Source: Variovorax ginsengisoli (GTDB taxonomy: Bacteria > Pseudomonadota > Gammaproteobacteria > Burkholderiales > Burkholderiaceae_C). From it: 64,000 bases of DNA. The position numbers were made by a program, and so were the translations under genes. The stretch lies in the NCBI RefSeq assembly GCF_006438845.1, contig NZ_RCZJ01000005.1, forward strand, positions 186,001 to 250,000, written 5' to 3'. Below, piece by piece: positions 1 through 8,653 of the stretch (position 1 is the stretch's first letter; each line of letters starts with the position of its first letter). The notes under the pieces are model-generated. The model was not told the DNA's origin. It ran no database searches and worked only from the letters and a program-made list of their open reading frames with translations.

Positions 1-1196
1 TCGTCGACGTGCAGATCGACGTCGATGCCGGCAGCCGCCGCGACCCGGCCGCACAGGCTGGCCTGGCCGGTGCCAGTGCCGGCATGGTCGAAAAGGGCGT
101 TCGCGCGAGCGACGCCGGGCCGGCGCTCGACGAGAACGCGCTCGGCGAAGCCTGGGCCGACCTGGGTGCGAACTTCGACGCAGGTGCCGGCCCCGAGCGC
201 ACCAGCTTCTCGCTGCGCACGCTGTCCGACCCGGCACTGCTCGACAAGGCCGTGGCCCTGGCGGCGCGAGAGATTGGCGAGCCCTCGTTTCCGGACGACG
301 TGTGGCGGCGCGAGCGCGAGCAGATCAACGCGGCGCTCAAGGAAGCCGACACCAAGCCTGGCACCGTCAGCGCCCGCACCTTTTCGCAGACCGTCTACGG
401 CACACATCCGTACGGCCAGGAGACAACCGAGGAAACGCTCGCGAAGATCGATGTCGAGGCGATGCGCACGCGCTACGCGCAGCTGATCGTGCCGTGCCGT
501 GCCAAGGTGAGCATCGTCGGTGCAGTGACGCGGGCACAGGCCGACGTCATCGCGACGCGCCTGCTCGCGCGACTGCCCGTGCAAGACGGCCGCTGCGAGC
601 CGCTGCCCGCGGTGCCGGCCATCGCCGCGCTCACGGCGCCGAAGGAAGAGCGCGTGCCCTTCGCGTCGGCGCAGGCGCATGTCATCGTCGGCCAGCCGGG
701 CTACCTGCGCACCGACCCCGACCACTTCGCTCTCACCATCGGCAATTACATCCTCGGCGGCGGCGGCTTCGTGTCGCGGCTGATGAACGAGGTGCGCGAA
801 AAGCGCGGACTGGTCTACGGCATTTCCAGCGGTTTCTCTCCGGGCCTGCACGCCGGTGCGTTTCGCGTGGGCTTCCAGACGCGGCCCGACCAGGCCGACG
901 AAGCGGTCAAAGTGGCGCGCGAGGTGCTGGCGAAGTTCGTCGCCGACGGCCCGACCGAGGCCGAGCTGAAGGCCGCCAAGGACAACCTCATCGGCGGCTT
1001 CCCGCTGCTGCTCGACAGCAACCGCAAGCTGCTCGGCAACGTGGCGAACATCGCCTGGAACGACTTGCCGCTGGACTACCTCGACACCTGGACGGCGCGC
1101 ATGAACGCGGTGACCGTGCCCGACATCAAGGCCGCTTTCGCGCGCAAGCTGCAGCCTGATCGCATGGTGACGGTCGTGGTCGGGGCCAAGCCTTGA
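1..1196 (+). CDS. M16 family peptidase, non-catalytic-type subunit (5' partial)
   Basis: The reading frame is open at the left edge, so the N-terminus lies outside the window; the apparent GTG at position 9 is internal. The remaining ~397 residues match the second protein of paired bacterial M16 (pitrilysin/insulinase-like) peptidases, which are usually periplasmic. The visible N-terminal stretch (DAGSRRDP, then GLAGASAGMVEKG) lies where catalytic M16 proteins carry the HxxEH zinc motif, and no such motif is present. The C-terminal half keeps the EVREKRGLVYG segment, which holds the Arg/Tyr pair that completes the active site of the partner. By family knowledge a catalytic M16 gene should lie immediately upstream, outside the window. 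Substrate is unknown. rsmD follows 34 nt downstream on the same strand. Confidence 0.85.
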   Translation, partial: VDVQIDVDAGSRRDPAAQAGLAGASAGMVEKGVRASDAGPALDENALGEAWADLGANFDAGAGPERTSFSLRTLSDPALLDKAVALAAREIGEPSFPDDVWRREREQINAALKEADTKPGTVSARTFSQTVYGTHPYGQETTEETLAKIDVEAMRTRYAQLIVPCRAKVSIVGAVTRAQADVIATRLLARLPVQDGRCEPLPAVPAIAALTAPKEERVPFASAQAHVIVGQPGYLRTDPDHFALTIGNYILGGGGFVSRLMNEVREKRGLVYGISSGFSPGLHAGAFRVGFQTRPDQADEAVKVAREVLAKFVADGPTEAELKAAKDNLIGGFPLLLDSNRKLLGNVANIAWNDLPLDYLDTWTARMNAVTVPDIKAAFARKLQPDRMVTVVVGAKP

Positions 1197-1230
1197 AGGC
1201 GTCGATGTGTACGCAGGCTAAGCTCGACCC

Positions 1231-1872
1231 ATGAAGAAGGTTCCCTCCAAGCCGGCTGCCAAGACGCCGCAACACGACAAGCGCCCGCACGAAGTCCGCA
1301 TCATCGGCGGCCAATGGAAGCGCACCCGCCTCGCCGTGGCCGACAAGCCGGGCCTGCGCCCCACGCCCGATCGCGTGCGCGAGACGCTGTTCAACTGGCT
1401 CGCCAGCCTGGCCGGCGCGGGCGGTGGCACGTTGCCGGGCTGGCATTGCCTCGACGCCTTCGCCGGTACCGGTGCACTCGGGCTCGAAGCCGCGTCGCGC
1501 GGCGCGGCTTCGGTGCTGCTGTGCGAGCAGGACGCCGATTTGATCGCCCAGCTCCAGAAAGCCAAGGCCAAGCTGTCGGCCGACGCGGTGCGCATCGAGC
1601 GCGGCAACGGCTTGACCGCGCTGGAACGCGTGCCGGCCGCCAGCCTGCAGCTGGTGCTGCTCGATCCGCCCTTCGAGAACCCGGCGCTCTATGAGCCTGC
1701 ATTGCGCGCCGCGGCGCGAGCGCTGCATGCCGACGGCGTGGTCTATCTCGAGGCGCCGCGCCAGTGGACCGCGGACGAACTCGCCGCACTCGGACTGGAG
1801 AGCTTTCGCCATCTGAAGGCCGGTGCCGTGCACGCGCACCTGCTCCGTGCGGCCGCTGCGCCGCCTGCATAA
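1231..1872 (+). CDS. rsmD: 16S rRNA (guanine(966)-N(2))-methyltransferase RsmD
   Basis: This 213-residue Rossmann-fold methyltransferase methylates G966 of 16S rRNA in the assembled 30S subunit using S-adenosylmethionine. An N-terminal family segment (RIIGGQWKRTRL, residues 23-34, then GLRPTPDRVRETLFNWL) is followed by the AdoMet-binding loop DAFAGTGALGLEA (75-87) and the catalytic DPPF tetrad (145-148) typical of N6-adenine/N2-guanine methylases. Length fits the family. The ATG at 1231 is the first reasonable start. coaD begins 44 nt downstream, and the rsmD-coaD order is common in proteobacteria, supporting both calls. Confidence 0.95.
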   Translation: MKKVPSKPAAKTPQHDKRPHEVRIIGGQWKRTRLAVADKPGLRPTPDRVRETLFNWLASLAGAGGGTLPGWHCLDAFAGTGALGLEAASRGAASVLLCEQDADLIAQLQKAKAKLSADAVRIERGNGLTALERVPAASLQLVLLDPPFENPALYEPALRAAARALHADGVVYLEAPRQWTADELAALGLESFRHLKAGAVHAHLLRAAAAPPA

Positions 1873-1915
1873 TTCGCCGACCCAGGCCGCAACGGCTGCA
1901 CAAGGAGCTCCCACG

Positions 1916-2416
1916 ATGTCCAGCGTGATCGCGGTCTATCCCGGCACATTCGACCCCATGACGCTCGGCCACGAAGACGTGGTGCGGCGTGCCACCCAGC
2001 TGTTCTCGCACGTCATCGTCGCGGTCGCGGCGGGCCATCACAAGAAGACGCTGTTCTCGCTGCAGGAGCGCATCGAGATGACACGCGAGGCGGTCGCGCC
2101 CTACAGCGATCAGGTCACCGTCGAGAGCTTCGCTGGCCTGCTGCGCGACTTCGTCGTGGCGCGCGGCGGCAAAGCGATGGTGCGCGGCCTGCGCGCCGTG
2201 ACCGACTTCGACTACGAGTTCCAGCTCGCCGGCATGAACCGCTCGCTGATGCCCGACGTCGAGACGGTGTTCCTGACGCCCAGTGACAAGTACCAGTTCA
2301 TTTCCAGCACCTTCGTGCGCGAGATCGCCATGCTCGGTGGCGAAGTCGACAAGTTCGTCTCGCCCTTCGTGCAGGACAAGCTTGCCGCCAAGGTGCGCAG
2401 CCTCGGCCGGGAATGA
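1916..2416 (+). CDS. coaD: Phosphopantetheine adenylyltransferase CoaD
   Basis: This 166-residue enzyme transfers AMP from ATP to 4'-phosphopantetheine, the penultimate step of coenzyme A synthesis. The nucleotidyltransferase signature GTFDPMTLGH (residues 10-19; T/HxGH class) and the C-terminal ISSTFVRE motif are present. The start is the ATG at 1916, preceded by an AAGGAG ribosome-binding site at about 1902; longer in-frame starts would run into rsmD. The stop overlaps the start of pxpB (ATGA at 2413-2416), so the two are probably translationally coupled although metabolically unrelated. Confidence 0.97.
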   Translation: MSSVIAVYPGTFDPMTLGHEDVVRRATQLFSHVIVAVAAGHHKKTLFSLQERIEMTREAVAPYSDQVTVESFAGLLRDFVVARGGKAMVRGLRAVTDFDYEFQLAGMNRSLMPDVETVFLTPSDKYQFISSTFVREIAMLGGEVDKFVSPFVQDKLAAKVRSLGRE

Positions 2417-3078
2417 CGTCGGTGTCGAGCCTGCCCCGGCTCCACGCGCTGGGCGACGCGGCCCTGCTGTGCGAACTGCCCGCGCCGGCCACGCTGGTGC
2501 AGCAGCAGCGCATCTGGGCGCTGGCCAACGAAGCCCTGCAGTGGCCCGCAGTGCATGAGGCGCTGCCTGGCATGAACAACCTGACGCTGCTGTTCGACCC
2601 GACGCAGATCGACGCGTCCGAACTCGAGATGCAGGTGCTCGCCGCATGGCCGCAGTTGACGATGGCGGCGCTCGAAGGCCGCACCATCGAGATCCCGGTC
2701 GCGTATGGCGGCGAGCACGGCCCCGACCTGGCCGATGTCGCTGCCCACACCGGCCTCCCGCCGGAAGAAGTCGTGCGGCGCCATGCCGCGGCGGAGTACG
2801 TGGTGTACCTGCTCGGCTTCCTGCCCGGTTTCGCATTCATGGGCGGCCTCCCGCCCGAGCTGGCGACGCCGCGCCGTGCCGAGCCGCGTGTCGCGGTGCC
2901 GGCGCGCTCGGTGGGCATCGGTGGTGCGCAGACCGGCGTCTATCCACTGGTGTCGCCGGGCGGCTGGCAATTGATCGGCCGCACGCCGCTGGCGATGTTC
3001 GACCCCGCCGCCGACGAACCCACGCTGCTGCGCCCTGGCGACCGCGTGCGCTTCGTCGTCGAAAGTGTGCAGACATGA
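2413..3078 (+). CDS. pxpB: 5-oxoprolinase subunit PxpB (KipI family)
   Basis: This 221-residue protein is one of the three subunits of bacterial ATP-dependent 5-oxoprolinase, which opens 5-oxoproline to glutamate. Family hallmarks include the opening LGDAALLCEL, the central LGFLPGFAFMGGLPPELATPRR segment (in two halves) and the GGAQTGVYP/SPGGWQLIGRTP region near the C-terminus. It is the first gene of a pxpB-pxpC-pxpA cluster and overlaps both coaD upstream (ATGA) and pxpC downstream (ATGA at 3075-3078). The older name KipI came from Bacillus, where the orthologue was described as an inhibitor of the KinA kinase; the metabolic role is favoured here because all three subunits are adjacent. Confidence 0.93.
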   Translation: MTSVSSLPRLHALGDAALLCELPAPATLVQQQRIWALANEALQWPAVHEALPGMNNLTLLFDPTQIDASELEMQVLAAWPQLTMAALEGRTIEIPVAYGGEHGPDLADVAAHTGLPPEEVVRRHAAAEYVVYLLGFLPGFAFMGGLPPELATPRRAEPRVAVPARSVGIGGAQTGVYPLVSPGGWQLIGRTPLAMFDPAADEPTLLRPGDRVRFVVESVQT

Positions 3079-4100
3079 TCGTCGTGCTTCGACCCGGCAT
3101 GCTGGCCTCGGTGCAGGACCTGGGCCGCCATGGCCATCGCGGCCGCGGCATCTGCCCGGGTGGCGCGCTCGATGCGCTGGCGCTGACGCTCGCCAACCGG
3201 CTGGTGGGCAATGCCGACGGCGCGGCCGGGCTCGAGCTCACGATGGGCGCCTGCGAGATCCGCTTCGAGGCCGAGACCCGCATCGCGATCGGCGGCGACG
3301 ACTTCGGTGCTCGGCTCGATGGCATGCCGCTGTGGCCGTACTGGAGCACGCCGGTGGCAGCCGGCCAGCGCCTGGTGCTCGGTGGTGCCAACGCCGGCGA
3401 CGGCAAGAAGGGCGTGCGCAGCTGGCTGGCGGTGGCCGGCGGCGTCGACGTGCCGCCGGTGCTCGGTTCGCGCAGCACCGACCTCAAGGCCGGCTTTGGC
3501 GGGCACCAGGGGCGCGCATTGAAAAAGGGCGACCGGCTGCCGCTCGGCCAATCGAGTCTCGACACGGCGCAACGCGCACGCCGGGCCTTCGGGCTGCGCG
3601 GTCCGGACTGGGCGGTGGATGGCCAGGCCGAGGCGGACCACACCATCGTGCTGCGCGTGATGCCTGGGCCCGAGTGCGCGCTGTTCACGGACGCATCGGC
3701 GGCGGCGCTCTGGGGCCAGCCTTGGCGTGTGACACCCCAGAGCAACCGGATGGGCAGCCGGCTCGAGGGGCCGGTGCTCGAGCGCCGACGCGTTGGCGAC
3801 ATGCTGTCTTCGGGTGTGATCCCGGGGACGATCCAGGTGCCGCCCTCGGGGCAGCCGATCATCTTGATGGGCGACGCGCAGACCACCGGCGGCTACCCGC
3901 GCATCGGCGTGGTGATCCGTGCCGATCTGTGGAAGCTGGCGCAAGCGCCGCTCGGCGGCATGCTCCGACTGGCGAAGACGGACGCGGCCGAGGCCGTGGA
4001 GGCGTGGGACTCGCAGCAACGCTATCTGGCGCAGGTGTCTCAAGGGCTGGCGGCGAGCGGATGGCCCGCCGCTGCGGTGCATCGCGCGACGCCCGAATGA
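3075..4100 (+). CDS. pxpC: 5-oxoprolinase subunit PxpC (biotin-dependent carboxyltransferase-like)
   Basis: This 341-residue protein belongs to the KipA/PxpC family, which shares its fold with the carboxyltransferase half of urea amidolyase. The start [18 protein letters not shown] and the motifs [26 protein letters not shown] and the late [19 protein letters not shown] are family signatures. The ATG at 3075 overlaps the pxpB stop; a longer frame reaching back to 2646 is only read-through inside pxpB. With PxpB it is thought to phosphorylate the 5-oxoproline carbonyl before hydrolysis by PxpA. Confidence 0.93.
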   Translation: MIVVLRPGMLASVQDLGRHGHRGRGICPGGALDALALTLANRLVGNADGAAGLELTMGACEIRFEAETRIAIGGDDFGARLDGMPLWPYWSTPVAAGQRLVLGGANAGDGKKGVRSWLAVAGGVDVPPVLGSRSTDLKAGFGGHQGRALKKGDRLPLGQSSLDTAQRARRAFGLRGPDWAVDGQAEADHTIVLRVMPGPECALFTDASAAALWGQPWRVTPQSNRMGSRLEGPVLERRRVGDMLSSGVIPGTIQVPPSGQPIILMGDAQTTGGYPRIGVVIRADLWKLAQAPLGGMLRLAKTDAAEAVEAWDSQQRYLAQVSQGLAASGWPAAAVHRATPE

Positions 4101-4149
4101 CGCGCGGGTGCATCGACCGCAGCGCAGAATCCGTTCAAAGGAACACCCC

Positions 4150-4890
4150 ATGCAGATCGATTTGAACGCCGACCTGGGCGAAGGCGCCGGCAGCGACGAA
4201 GAATTGCTCCAACTCGTGAGCTCGGCCAACATCGCCTGCGGCTGGCACGCGGGCGACGCCGTCACCATGCGCCAGTGCGTGCGCTGGGCCATCGACAACC
4301 AAGTGGCCATCGGCGCGCACCCGAGCTTCCCCGATCGCGCCAACTTCGGCCGCAGCACCATGCACCTGCCACCGGATGAGATCGTGGCCGGCGTGCTGTA
4401 CCAGATCGGCGCGCTCGCGGCCATCGTGAGGGGCGAGGGCGGCACGCTGGCGCACGTGAAGCCGCACGGGGCGCTCTACAACCAGGCGGTGAAGGACCCC
4501 GAACTCGCGGCCGCGATCGTCGACGCGGTGCGTCGCTTCGACCCCGGCCTGCGTTTCTTCGGCTTGGCCGGCAGCGGCATGATCAGCGCGGCCGAACGCG
4601 CTGGCCTGAAGCCGGTCGAAGAGGTCTTCGCCGACCGCGGCTACATGCCCGACGGCAGCCTGGTGCCGCGCAGCCAGCCCGGCGCGCTGATCGAGGACGA
4701 GGAGCAGTCGCTGGCGCAAACGCTGTCATTGGTGCGCGACCACCAGGTGCGTGCCATCGACGGCAGCCTGATCGCCGTCAATGCCCAGACCGTCTGTCTG
4801 CATGGAGACGGGGCGCATGCACTGGCCTTCGCACGACGCATCCGTTCGACGCTGGAGCGCGAAGGCATCGCCGTGGTGGCGAGCGCCTAG
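4150..4890 (+). CDS. pxpA: 5-oxoprolinase subunit PxpA (LamB/YcsF family)
   Basis: This 246-residue LamB/YcsF-family protein is the hydrolase component of bacterial 5-oxoprolinase. It begins [12 protein letters not shown], contains the conserved [13 protein letters not shown] and [14 protein letters not shown] segments, [10 protein letters not shown] in the middle and [20 protein letters not shown] near the end, all highly conserved family blocks. The ATG at 4150 follows an AAAGGA sequence at 4137-4142. It is the last gene of the pxpBCA cluster, 49 nt after pxpC, and the cluster is complete and in a usual order. Confidence 0.95.
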   Translation: MQIDLNADLGEGAGSDEELLQLVSSANIACGWHAGDAVTMRQCVRWAIDNQVAIGAHPSFPDRANFGRSTMHLPPDEIVAGVLYQIGALAAIVRGEGGTLAHVKPHGALYNQAVKDPELAAAIVDAVRRFDPGLRFFGLAGSGMISAAERAGLKPVEEVFADRGYMPDGSLVPRSQPGALIEDEEQSLAQTLSLVRDHQVRAIDGSLIAVNAQTVCLHGDGAHALAFARRIRSTLEREGIAVVASA

Positions 4891-5043
4891 CCGCCAAGCA
4901 CGGCTTTTTCCTCTTCTTCGCGTTCCATCGGCACGGCAGTGCCGCTCCTTCGAAGGCGGCTCGCGCAAGCGTGACGCATGACCTTGTCGATGCCTTGTCG
5001 AGCGGCTAAAACCGCGTCACAAGAATCGACAGGGAGTTGTCAC

Positions 5044-5274
5044 ATGGAACTGCGGGACCTCGCGTTGAGCGTTCGCGAAATGCCCGATCGCAGCTACGGC
5101 TGGGTCATCCTGGAGGGCACCGGCGAGAAGGGCGTATTCGCGACCTATTCGCTGCTCGAAAGTGCAACGCGCACGTATGCCAGCTATGCCGACGCACTGG
5201 TCGCCGGCCTCTCGGCACTGCGTGGGCTCGGCGGGCGCGACGGGCCGCGTGGCGTCGGTGCGGTGATGCGCTGA
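5044..5274 (+). CDS. Small conserved hypothetical protein
   Basis: This 76-residue protein has no recognised domain. The ATG at 5044 is preferred over the longer frame from 4978 because a GGGAG ribosome-binding site sits just upstream at about 5032. The sequence opens MELRDLALSVREM and ends in a glycine-rich GGRDGPRGVG tail. Its layout (a short beta-rich start, a central aromatic W-ILE core, then a helical stretch and a GPR end) resembles the small protein at 63444-63674, suggesting both belong to one uncharacterised family. It stands between the pxp operon and a convergent hydrolase gene. Confidence 0.6.
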   Translation: MELRDLALSVREMPDRSYGWVILEGTGEKGVFATYSLLESATRTYASYADALVAGLSALRGLGGRDGPRGVGAVMR

Positions 5275-5290
5275 GCGGTCGGCGCCCGGC

Positions 5291-5998
5291 TCACGCGCCG
5301 CTCAGCGACGCCAGCCAGGGGCCGAGTGCCGCATTGACCTGCGCCGGCTGTTCCATGGTCAGCATGTGGCCGGCTTGGGCGATCCACACCAGGTCGGCAT
5401 TCGGCACCAGTTCCGCGATCTCGCTGCTGCATTCGGGCAGTGTCAGCCGGTCGGCATCGCCGCACAGCACCAGCACCGGGCAACGCAGGCGAGGCAGATG
5501 CAGGCGGGCATCCGGCCGATGCATCGCGGCGCGGTTCTGGCGCACCAACTGATCGGTGCCGGCGTCGAGCACCATCTCCACGTAGCGCTTGATCAGGGCC
5601 TTGTCGGCCGCCTGCGCAGGGTGGAAGGCGAACCCCGCGTTGAACTCGATCACGTCACGCGCCTCGCCGCGCTCGAACAGCGCGATGGCCGACTCACGCA
5701 GCTTGAACATCTCCGCTGTCTCCGGCCGCGCATTGGTGCCCAGCAATGCCAGGCCGACGACGCGTTCCGGCGCCTGATGCGCGGCCTCCATGGCGACCAT
5801 GCCGCCGAGCGAGGCGCCGCACAAGACGAGCGGACCGTCGTCCTCGGCAAGCACGGCCGCGGCCATGGCCTCGATGCGGTCGTGCCGGGTGTGGACGTCG
5901 CTCACGCGGGCGTCGAACGAAGGGGGAAGGATGGGCTGCTGCGCCTGCCAGAGGCGGCGGTCGCAGGCGAGGCCGGGCAGGAGAACGAGACTTGGCAT
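5291..5998 (-). CDS. Alpha/beta hydrolase
   Basis: A 235-residue alpha/beta-hydrolase-fold enzyme without signal peptide. The start MPSLVLLPGLACD leads into the oxyanion-hole region. CGASLGGMVA contains the GxSxG nucleophile elbow, GDADRLT carries the probable acid Asp, and QAGHMLTMEQP the catalytic His. Such proteins are typically esterases or lactonases; substrate cannot be told from sequence. The ATG at 5998 is chosen because the longer frame to 6049 would overlap the divergent histidine phosphatase gene starting at 6040. The two starts are about 40 nt apart, so they probably share a short divergent promoter region. Confidence 0.85.
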   Translation of the reverse strand: MPSLVLLPGLACDRRLWQAQQPILPPSFDARVSDVHTRHDRIEAMAAAVLAEDDGPLVLCGASLGGMVAMEAAHQAPERVVGLALLGTNARPETAEMFKLRESAIALFERGEARDVIEFNAGFAFHPAQAADKALIKRYVEMVLDAGTDQLVRQNRAAMHRPDARLHLPRLRCPVLVLCGDADRLTLPECSSEIAELVPNADLVWIAQAGHMLTMEQPAQVNAALGPWLASLSGA

Positions 5999-6039
5999 CG
6001 CGCGATTCTGCGCGAGTGCGCCGACAATCGAAGCCAGCC

Positions 6040-6726
6040 ATGCCAACATCCGCCGCCACCCCCACCGAATTCATTCTCATCCGCCATGGCGAAACCGACT
6101 GGAACCGCGAACTGCGCTTCCAGGGCCATGTCGACATTCCGCTCAACGACACCGGCCATGAGCAGGCGCGCCGTCTCGGGCTTCGCCTGGCGGGCGAGGT
6201 GATCGACCAGCTCTTCAGCAGCGACCTGATGCGTGCCCAACAGACCGCCGCACCGGCGGCGCAACAGCTCGCGCTGCCGATCGTCACGCAGGCGGCACTG
6301 CGCGAGCAGCACTTCGGTGTGGTCGAAGGGATGAAGGCCGAGGAGATTCGCCAACTGCATCCGCGGGCGTGGGAGCAGTGGCTCGAATTCCGGGAGGACC
6401 ACGCCATGCCGGACGGCGAGTCGCCGCTGCAGTTCCACGCACGCATCATGGCGGCGCTTGGCGTGCTGGCCACGGCGCATGCCGGGCAGCGGCTGCTGGT
6501 GGTGACGCACGGCGGCGTGCTCGACATGGTGTGGCGCACCGCGCGGGGACTCGGCCTGAACGGTCCGCGGCAGAGCGACATTCCCAACGCTGGCATCAAT
6601 CGCATCCGCATTGCCGATGCCAGCCGGCCGGCCGAGATCGAGATCGTCGACTGGGCCGACGCGCGCCATCTGGCCGACCTGCCGGCGCAGCCGAACTACG
6701 ACCAGAGTCGGCATCTGAAGGCCTGA
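6040..6726 (+). CDS. Histidine phosphatase / phosphoglycerate mutase family protein
   Basis: This 228-residue protein carries the RHG motif (LIRHGETDWN) with the phospho-accepting histidine, the FQGHVDIPLNDTGHEQA segment, the second-arginine region SSDLMRAQQTA, the acid/base region ALREQHFGVVEGM, and the late VVTHGGVLDMVWR with the second active-site histidine. It resembles the broad-specificity GpmB/CobC-like phosphatases rather than glycolytic mutase GpmA. It diverges from the alpha/beta hydrolase and converges with the TPR protein whose stop is at 6735. Confidence 0.88.
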   Translation: MPTSAATPTEFILIRHGETDWNRELRFQGHVDIPLNDTGHEQARRLGLRLAGEVIDQLFSSDLMRAQQTAAPAAQQLALPIVTQAALREQHFGVVEGMKAEEIRQLHPRAWEQWLEFREDHAMPDGESPLQFHARIMAALGVLATAHAGQRLLVVTHGGVLDMVWRTARGLGLNGPRQSDIPNAGINRIRIADASRPAEIEIVDWADARHLADLPAQPNYDQSRHLKA

Positions 6727-6734
6727 ACCTTCGA

Positions 6735-8129
6735 TCAACCCGTGATCGTCGCGACCCGCGGCAGTCCGAGTGCAGCGTAGACCGCAGCAGTCTGCCAGCG
6801 CAGCCGCAGCGACTCGGGTTGCGTGTTGAGCTGCTGCTGCAACAGCCCTTGCGCCGCCGCCAAAGTATTGGGCTGACCACGCTTCACGAGGGCATCCAGG
6901 TGGATCTGCTCGAAGAGATCGCGTTGCGCATGGCTGCCACCGATCTCTGCGAGCCGGGGAAGGGCCATGCCCAAACCTTCGATCGCGCCCGCGAAATCGC
7001 CGCGCGCATGCGCGAGCAAGCCATGCGCTGCAGGCACACAGACGCGCTCCCAGGCGGCACGTGAAGACGCCGGCGCAAGCGGCGCATGCGCCACGACGCC
7101 TTGCAGCAGCGTATCGGCCTCGGGCCGCCCGGCCCGCGCCAGGCCATAGAGATACTGCAGGTCGAGAAAAGGCAGCGTGTGGTCGTTCAAGCGGGTCAGC
7201 AGATGCGTGGCGACGTCGTCCCACCGACGGCCGACCTCGATGCCCGCGAGTTCGAAGCGCGCCAGCAGCGACACGGCGCCGATCTGGTCCTGCGCGTAGT
7301 CTTTGGCAACCCCCCAGACATGCCGGTCGTACACCGCCAGCGCCTCGGTGTCGCGCCCGAGGTCGATGAGGAACAGCGCCACGTGCCACCAGTTGTGCGT
7401 GACCATGAACGAATTGAGGCCTGTCCAGCTGTCGCTCACGCTGCACATGAAGTCGAGGCCCTCTGACAGGCGGCCCTCCGTCAGCATCACGTGACCCAGC
7501 GCGTGGTGTGCCCACGGTTCCTTGCGGCATATCGCAAGGGCACGGCGGGCGCTGGCTTCGGCCTCGCGCATCCGATGGCACTGCTCGTAACCGAACGCCA
7601 CCATCCCATGCAGGTAAGGCACGTCGGCTGCGTGCGGCAGGGCCGACAGCGCGAGCCGCAGCATGCCGGGCCCGTCGCCGCGGTTGAAGCAGTGGTACTG
7701 GCCGAGCTTGACCGACGCGAGGTCGCGCGGGTGCTGGTCGGCCTGCGCCTGGTGCAATGCGATGGCACGGTCGATGTCGCCGTCGACCCACGCAGCGACC
7801 GCTGCGATGAAGCCTTGCTCGCGCACCGTGGCGCGGCCGATGTCCTGCTGCGCGCGGGCGAGGAAAGGGCGCGCGTTCGGCACACCGTCGCGCGACTCGG
7901 AGAACATCTGCAGCGCGGCGCAGTACGCCTGCACCAGTGGGCCGCTGTCGTCGGCCGCTTCGAGCACGTTCGCGGCACGCGCTTCGCAGGCGATGAAGCC
8001 GCCCACGAAGTCGTCGATCGCGGACAGACTGGCTGGATCGTCCAGCGTGACTTCGTTGCCAAGGCTGTCGGTCAGGAGGCGGGGCGCTGCGCTCACGGGA
8101 AGATCCTCGAGGGTGGTGACTTGCGCCAT
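6735..8129 (-). CDS. Tetratricopeptide-repeat protein, TTC38-like
   Basis: A 464-residue soluble all-helical protein. It resembles the TTC38 (tetratricopeptide repeat protein 38) family, with the characteristic EPWAHHALGHVMLTEGR and HNWWHVALFLIDLGR segments followed by ALAVYDRHVWG. TTC38 homologues occur in many bacteria and in animals, and their biochemical role is not established. No catalytic site, signal peptide or membrane helix is visible. It is transcribed away from the LysR gene together with the small tautomerase-like gene upstream (33 nt gap), so the two may form a short operon. Confidence 0.8.
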   Translation of the reverse strand: MAQVTTLEDLPVSAAPRLLTDSLGNEVTLDDPASLSAIDDFVGGFIACEARAANVLEAADDSGPLVQAYCAALQMFSESRDGVPNARPFLARAQQDIGRATVREQGFIAAVAAWVDGDIDRAIALHQAQADQHPRDLASVKLGQYHCFNRGDGPGMLRLALSALPHAADVPYLHGMVAFGYEQCHRMREAEASARRALAICRKEPWAHHALGHVMLTEGRLSEGLDFMCSVSDSWTGLNSFMVTHNWWHVALFLIDLGRDTEALAVYDRHVWGVAKDYAQDQIGAVSLLARFELAGIEVGRRWDDVATHLLTRLNDHTLPFLDLQYLYGLARAGRPEADTLLQGVVAHAPLAPASSRAAWERVCVPAAHGLLAHARGDFAGAIEGLGMALPRLAEIGGSHAQRDLFEQIHLDALVKRGQPNTLAAAQGLLQQQLNTQPESLRLRWQTAAVYAALGLPRVATITG

Positions 8130-8162
8130 CGTGCCACGCCATCGCCGCGAGTGCGTTGACCG

Positions 8163-8561
8163 CTACACGCCTGCCTGCTGATGACGATGTTCCTGCGTCA
8201 GTCCGCCGTAGCCATAAGCCGCGGCCCGCGCGTCGATCACGTGCACGTACGACACCTCGTGAAGGTCGGGCATCAGCGCCGCCATGGCCGCGTGCAGCTC
8301 CCGCAGGTAGCGTGCTTTCTCGGCCTTGGTGTTGGTTTCGTCGGTGACGCTGATATCCAACTGAAAGGCGCTGCGGCCGAGCGACGCCAAGGTGTCGCCG
8401 CCGATGAACCACTGGTCGGCGGCGATGTGCTGCACTTCGATGGCGATGACGGGCTGCTTCTTGCCGAGCACCGATCGGGTGAGCCGCACGACGGCGTCGA
8501 CGGCCTGGCGGGTGCGGGCGGCGTCGGGTGCGCCGGAGAGATGAAGCGCGATGTGTGGCAT
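8163..8561 (-). CDS. Tautomerase-superfamily protein
   Basis: A 132-residue protein of the tautomerase (4-oxalocrotonate tautomerase/MIF-like) superfamily. It starts Met-Pro (MPHIALHLSG), giving the N-terminal catalytic proline after Met removal. It is about twice the length of a 62-residue 4-OT monomer, as expected for fused-dimer members such as malonate semialdehyde decarboxylase or cis-CaaD-like proteins. A second block (FQLDISVTDETNTKAEKARYL) follows near residue 70. Substrate is unknown. It is divergent from the LysR regulator at 8654, so the regulator may control it; that is inferred from the arrangement only. Confidence 0.75.
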   Translation of the reverse strand: MPHIALHLSGAPDAARTRQAVDAVVRLTRSVLGKKQPVIAIEVQHIAADQWFIGGDTLASLGRSAFQLDISVTDETNTKAEKARYLRELHAAMAALMPDLHEVSYVHVIDARAAAYGYGGLTQEHRHQQAGV

Positions 8562-8598
8562 GTCGGGTCCTCGTTGTGATGGAAAGCCGATTCTTCAC

Positions 8599-8651
8599 CG
8601 TTGCAAAGCAACGTAAAAGCGGGAAGATATGATGATTACCATCGGAATATC
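8599..8651. promoter_or_regulatory. Divergent tautomerase / LysR intergenic region with two dyads
   Basis: A perfect inverted repeat CGTTGC-AAA-GCAACG lies at 8599-8613, matching the general T-N11-A dyad form of LysR-type operators. A second imperfect dyad, GATATGATG (8626-8634) against CATCGGAATATC (8640-8651), lies next to the regulator start. This placement is typical for an autoregulating LysR protein that also controls the divergent gene. Binding is inferred. Confidence 0.45.
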
Positions 8652-8653
8652 GG

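Noticed and set aside
5902-8598. 898-codon minus-strand open frame
   Set aside because: It covers parts of the histidine phosphatase and TPR genes in another frame and is Arg/Ala-rich low-complexity sequence without family motifs.
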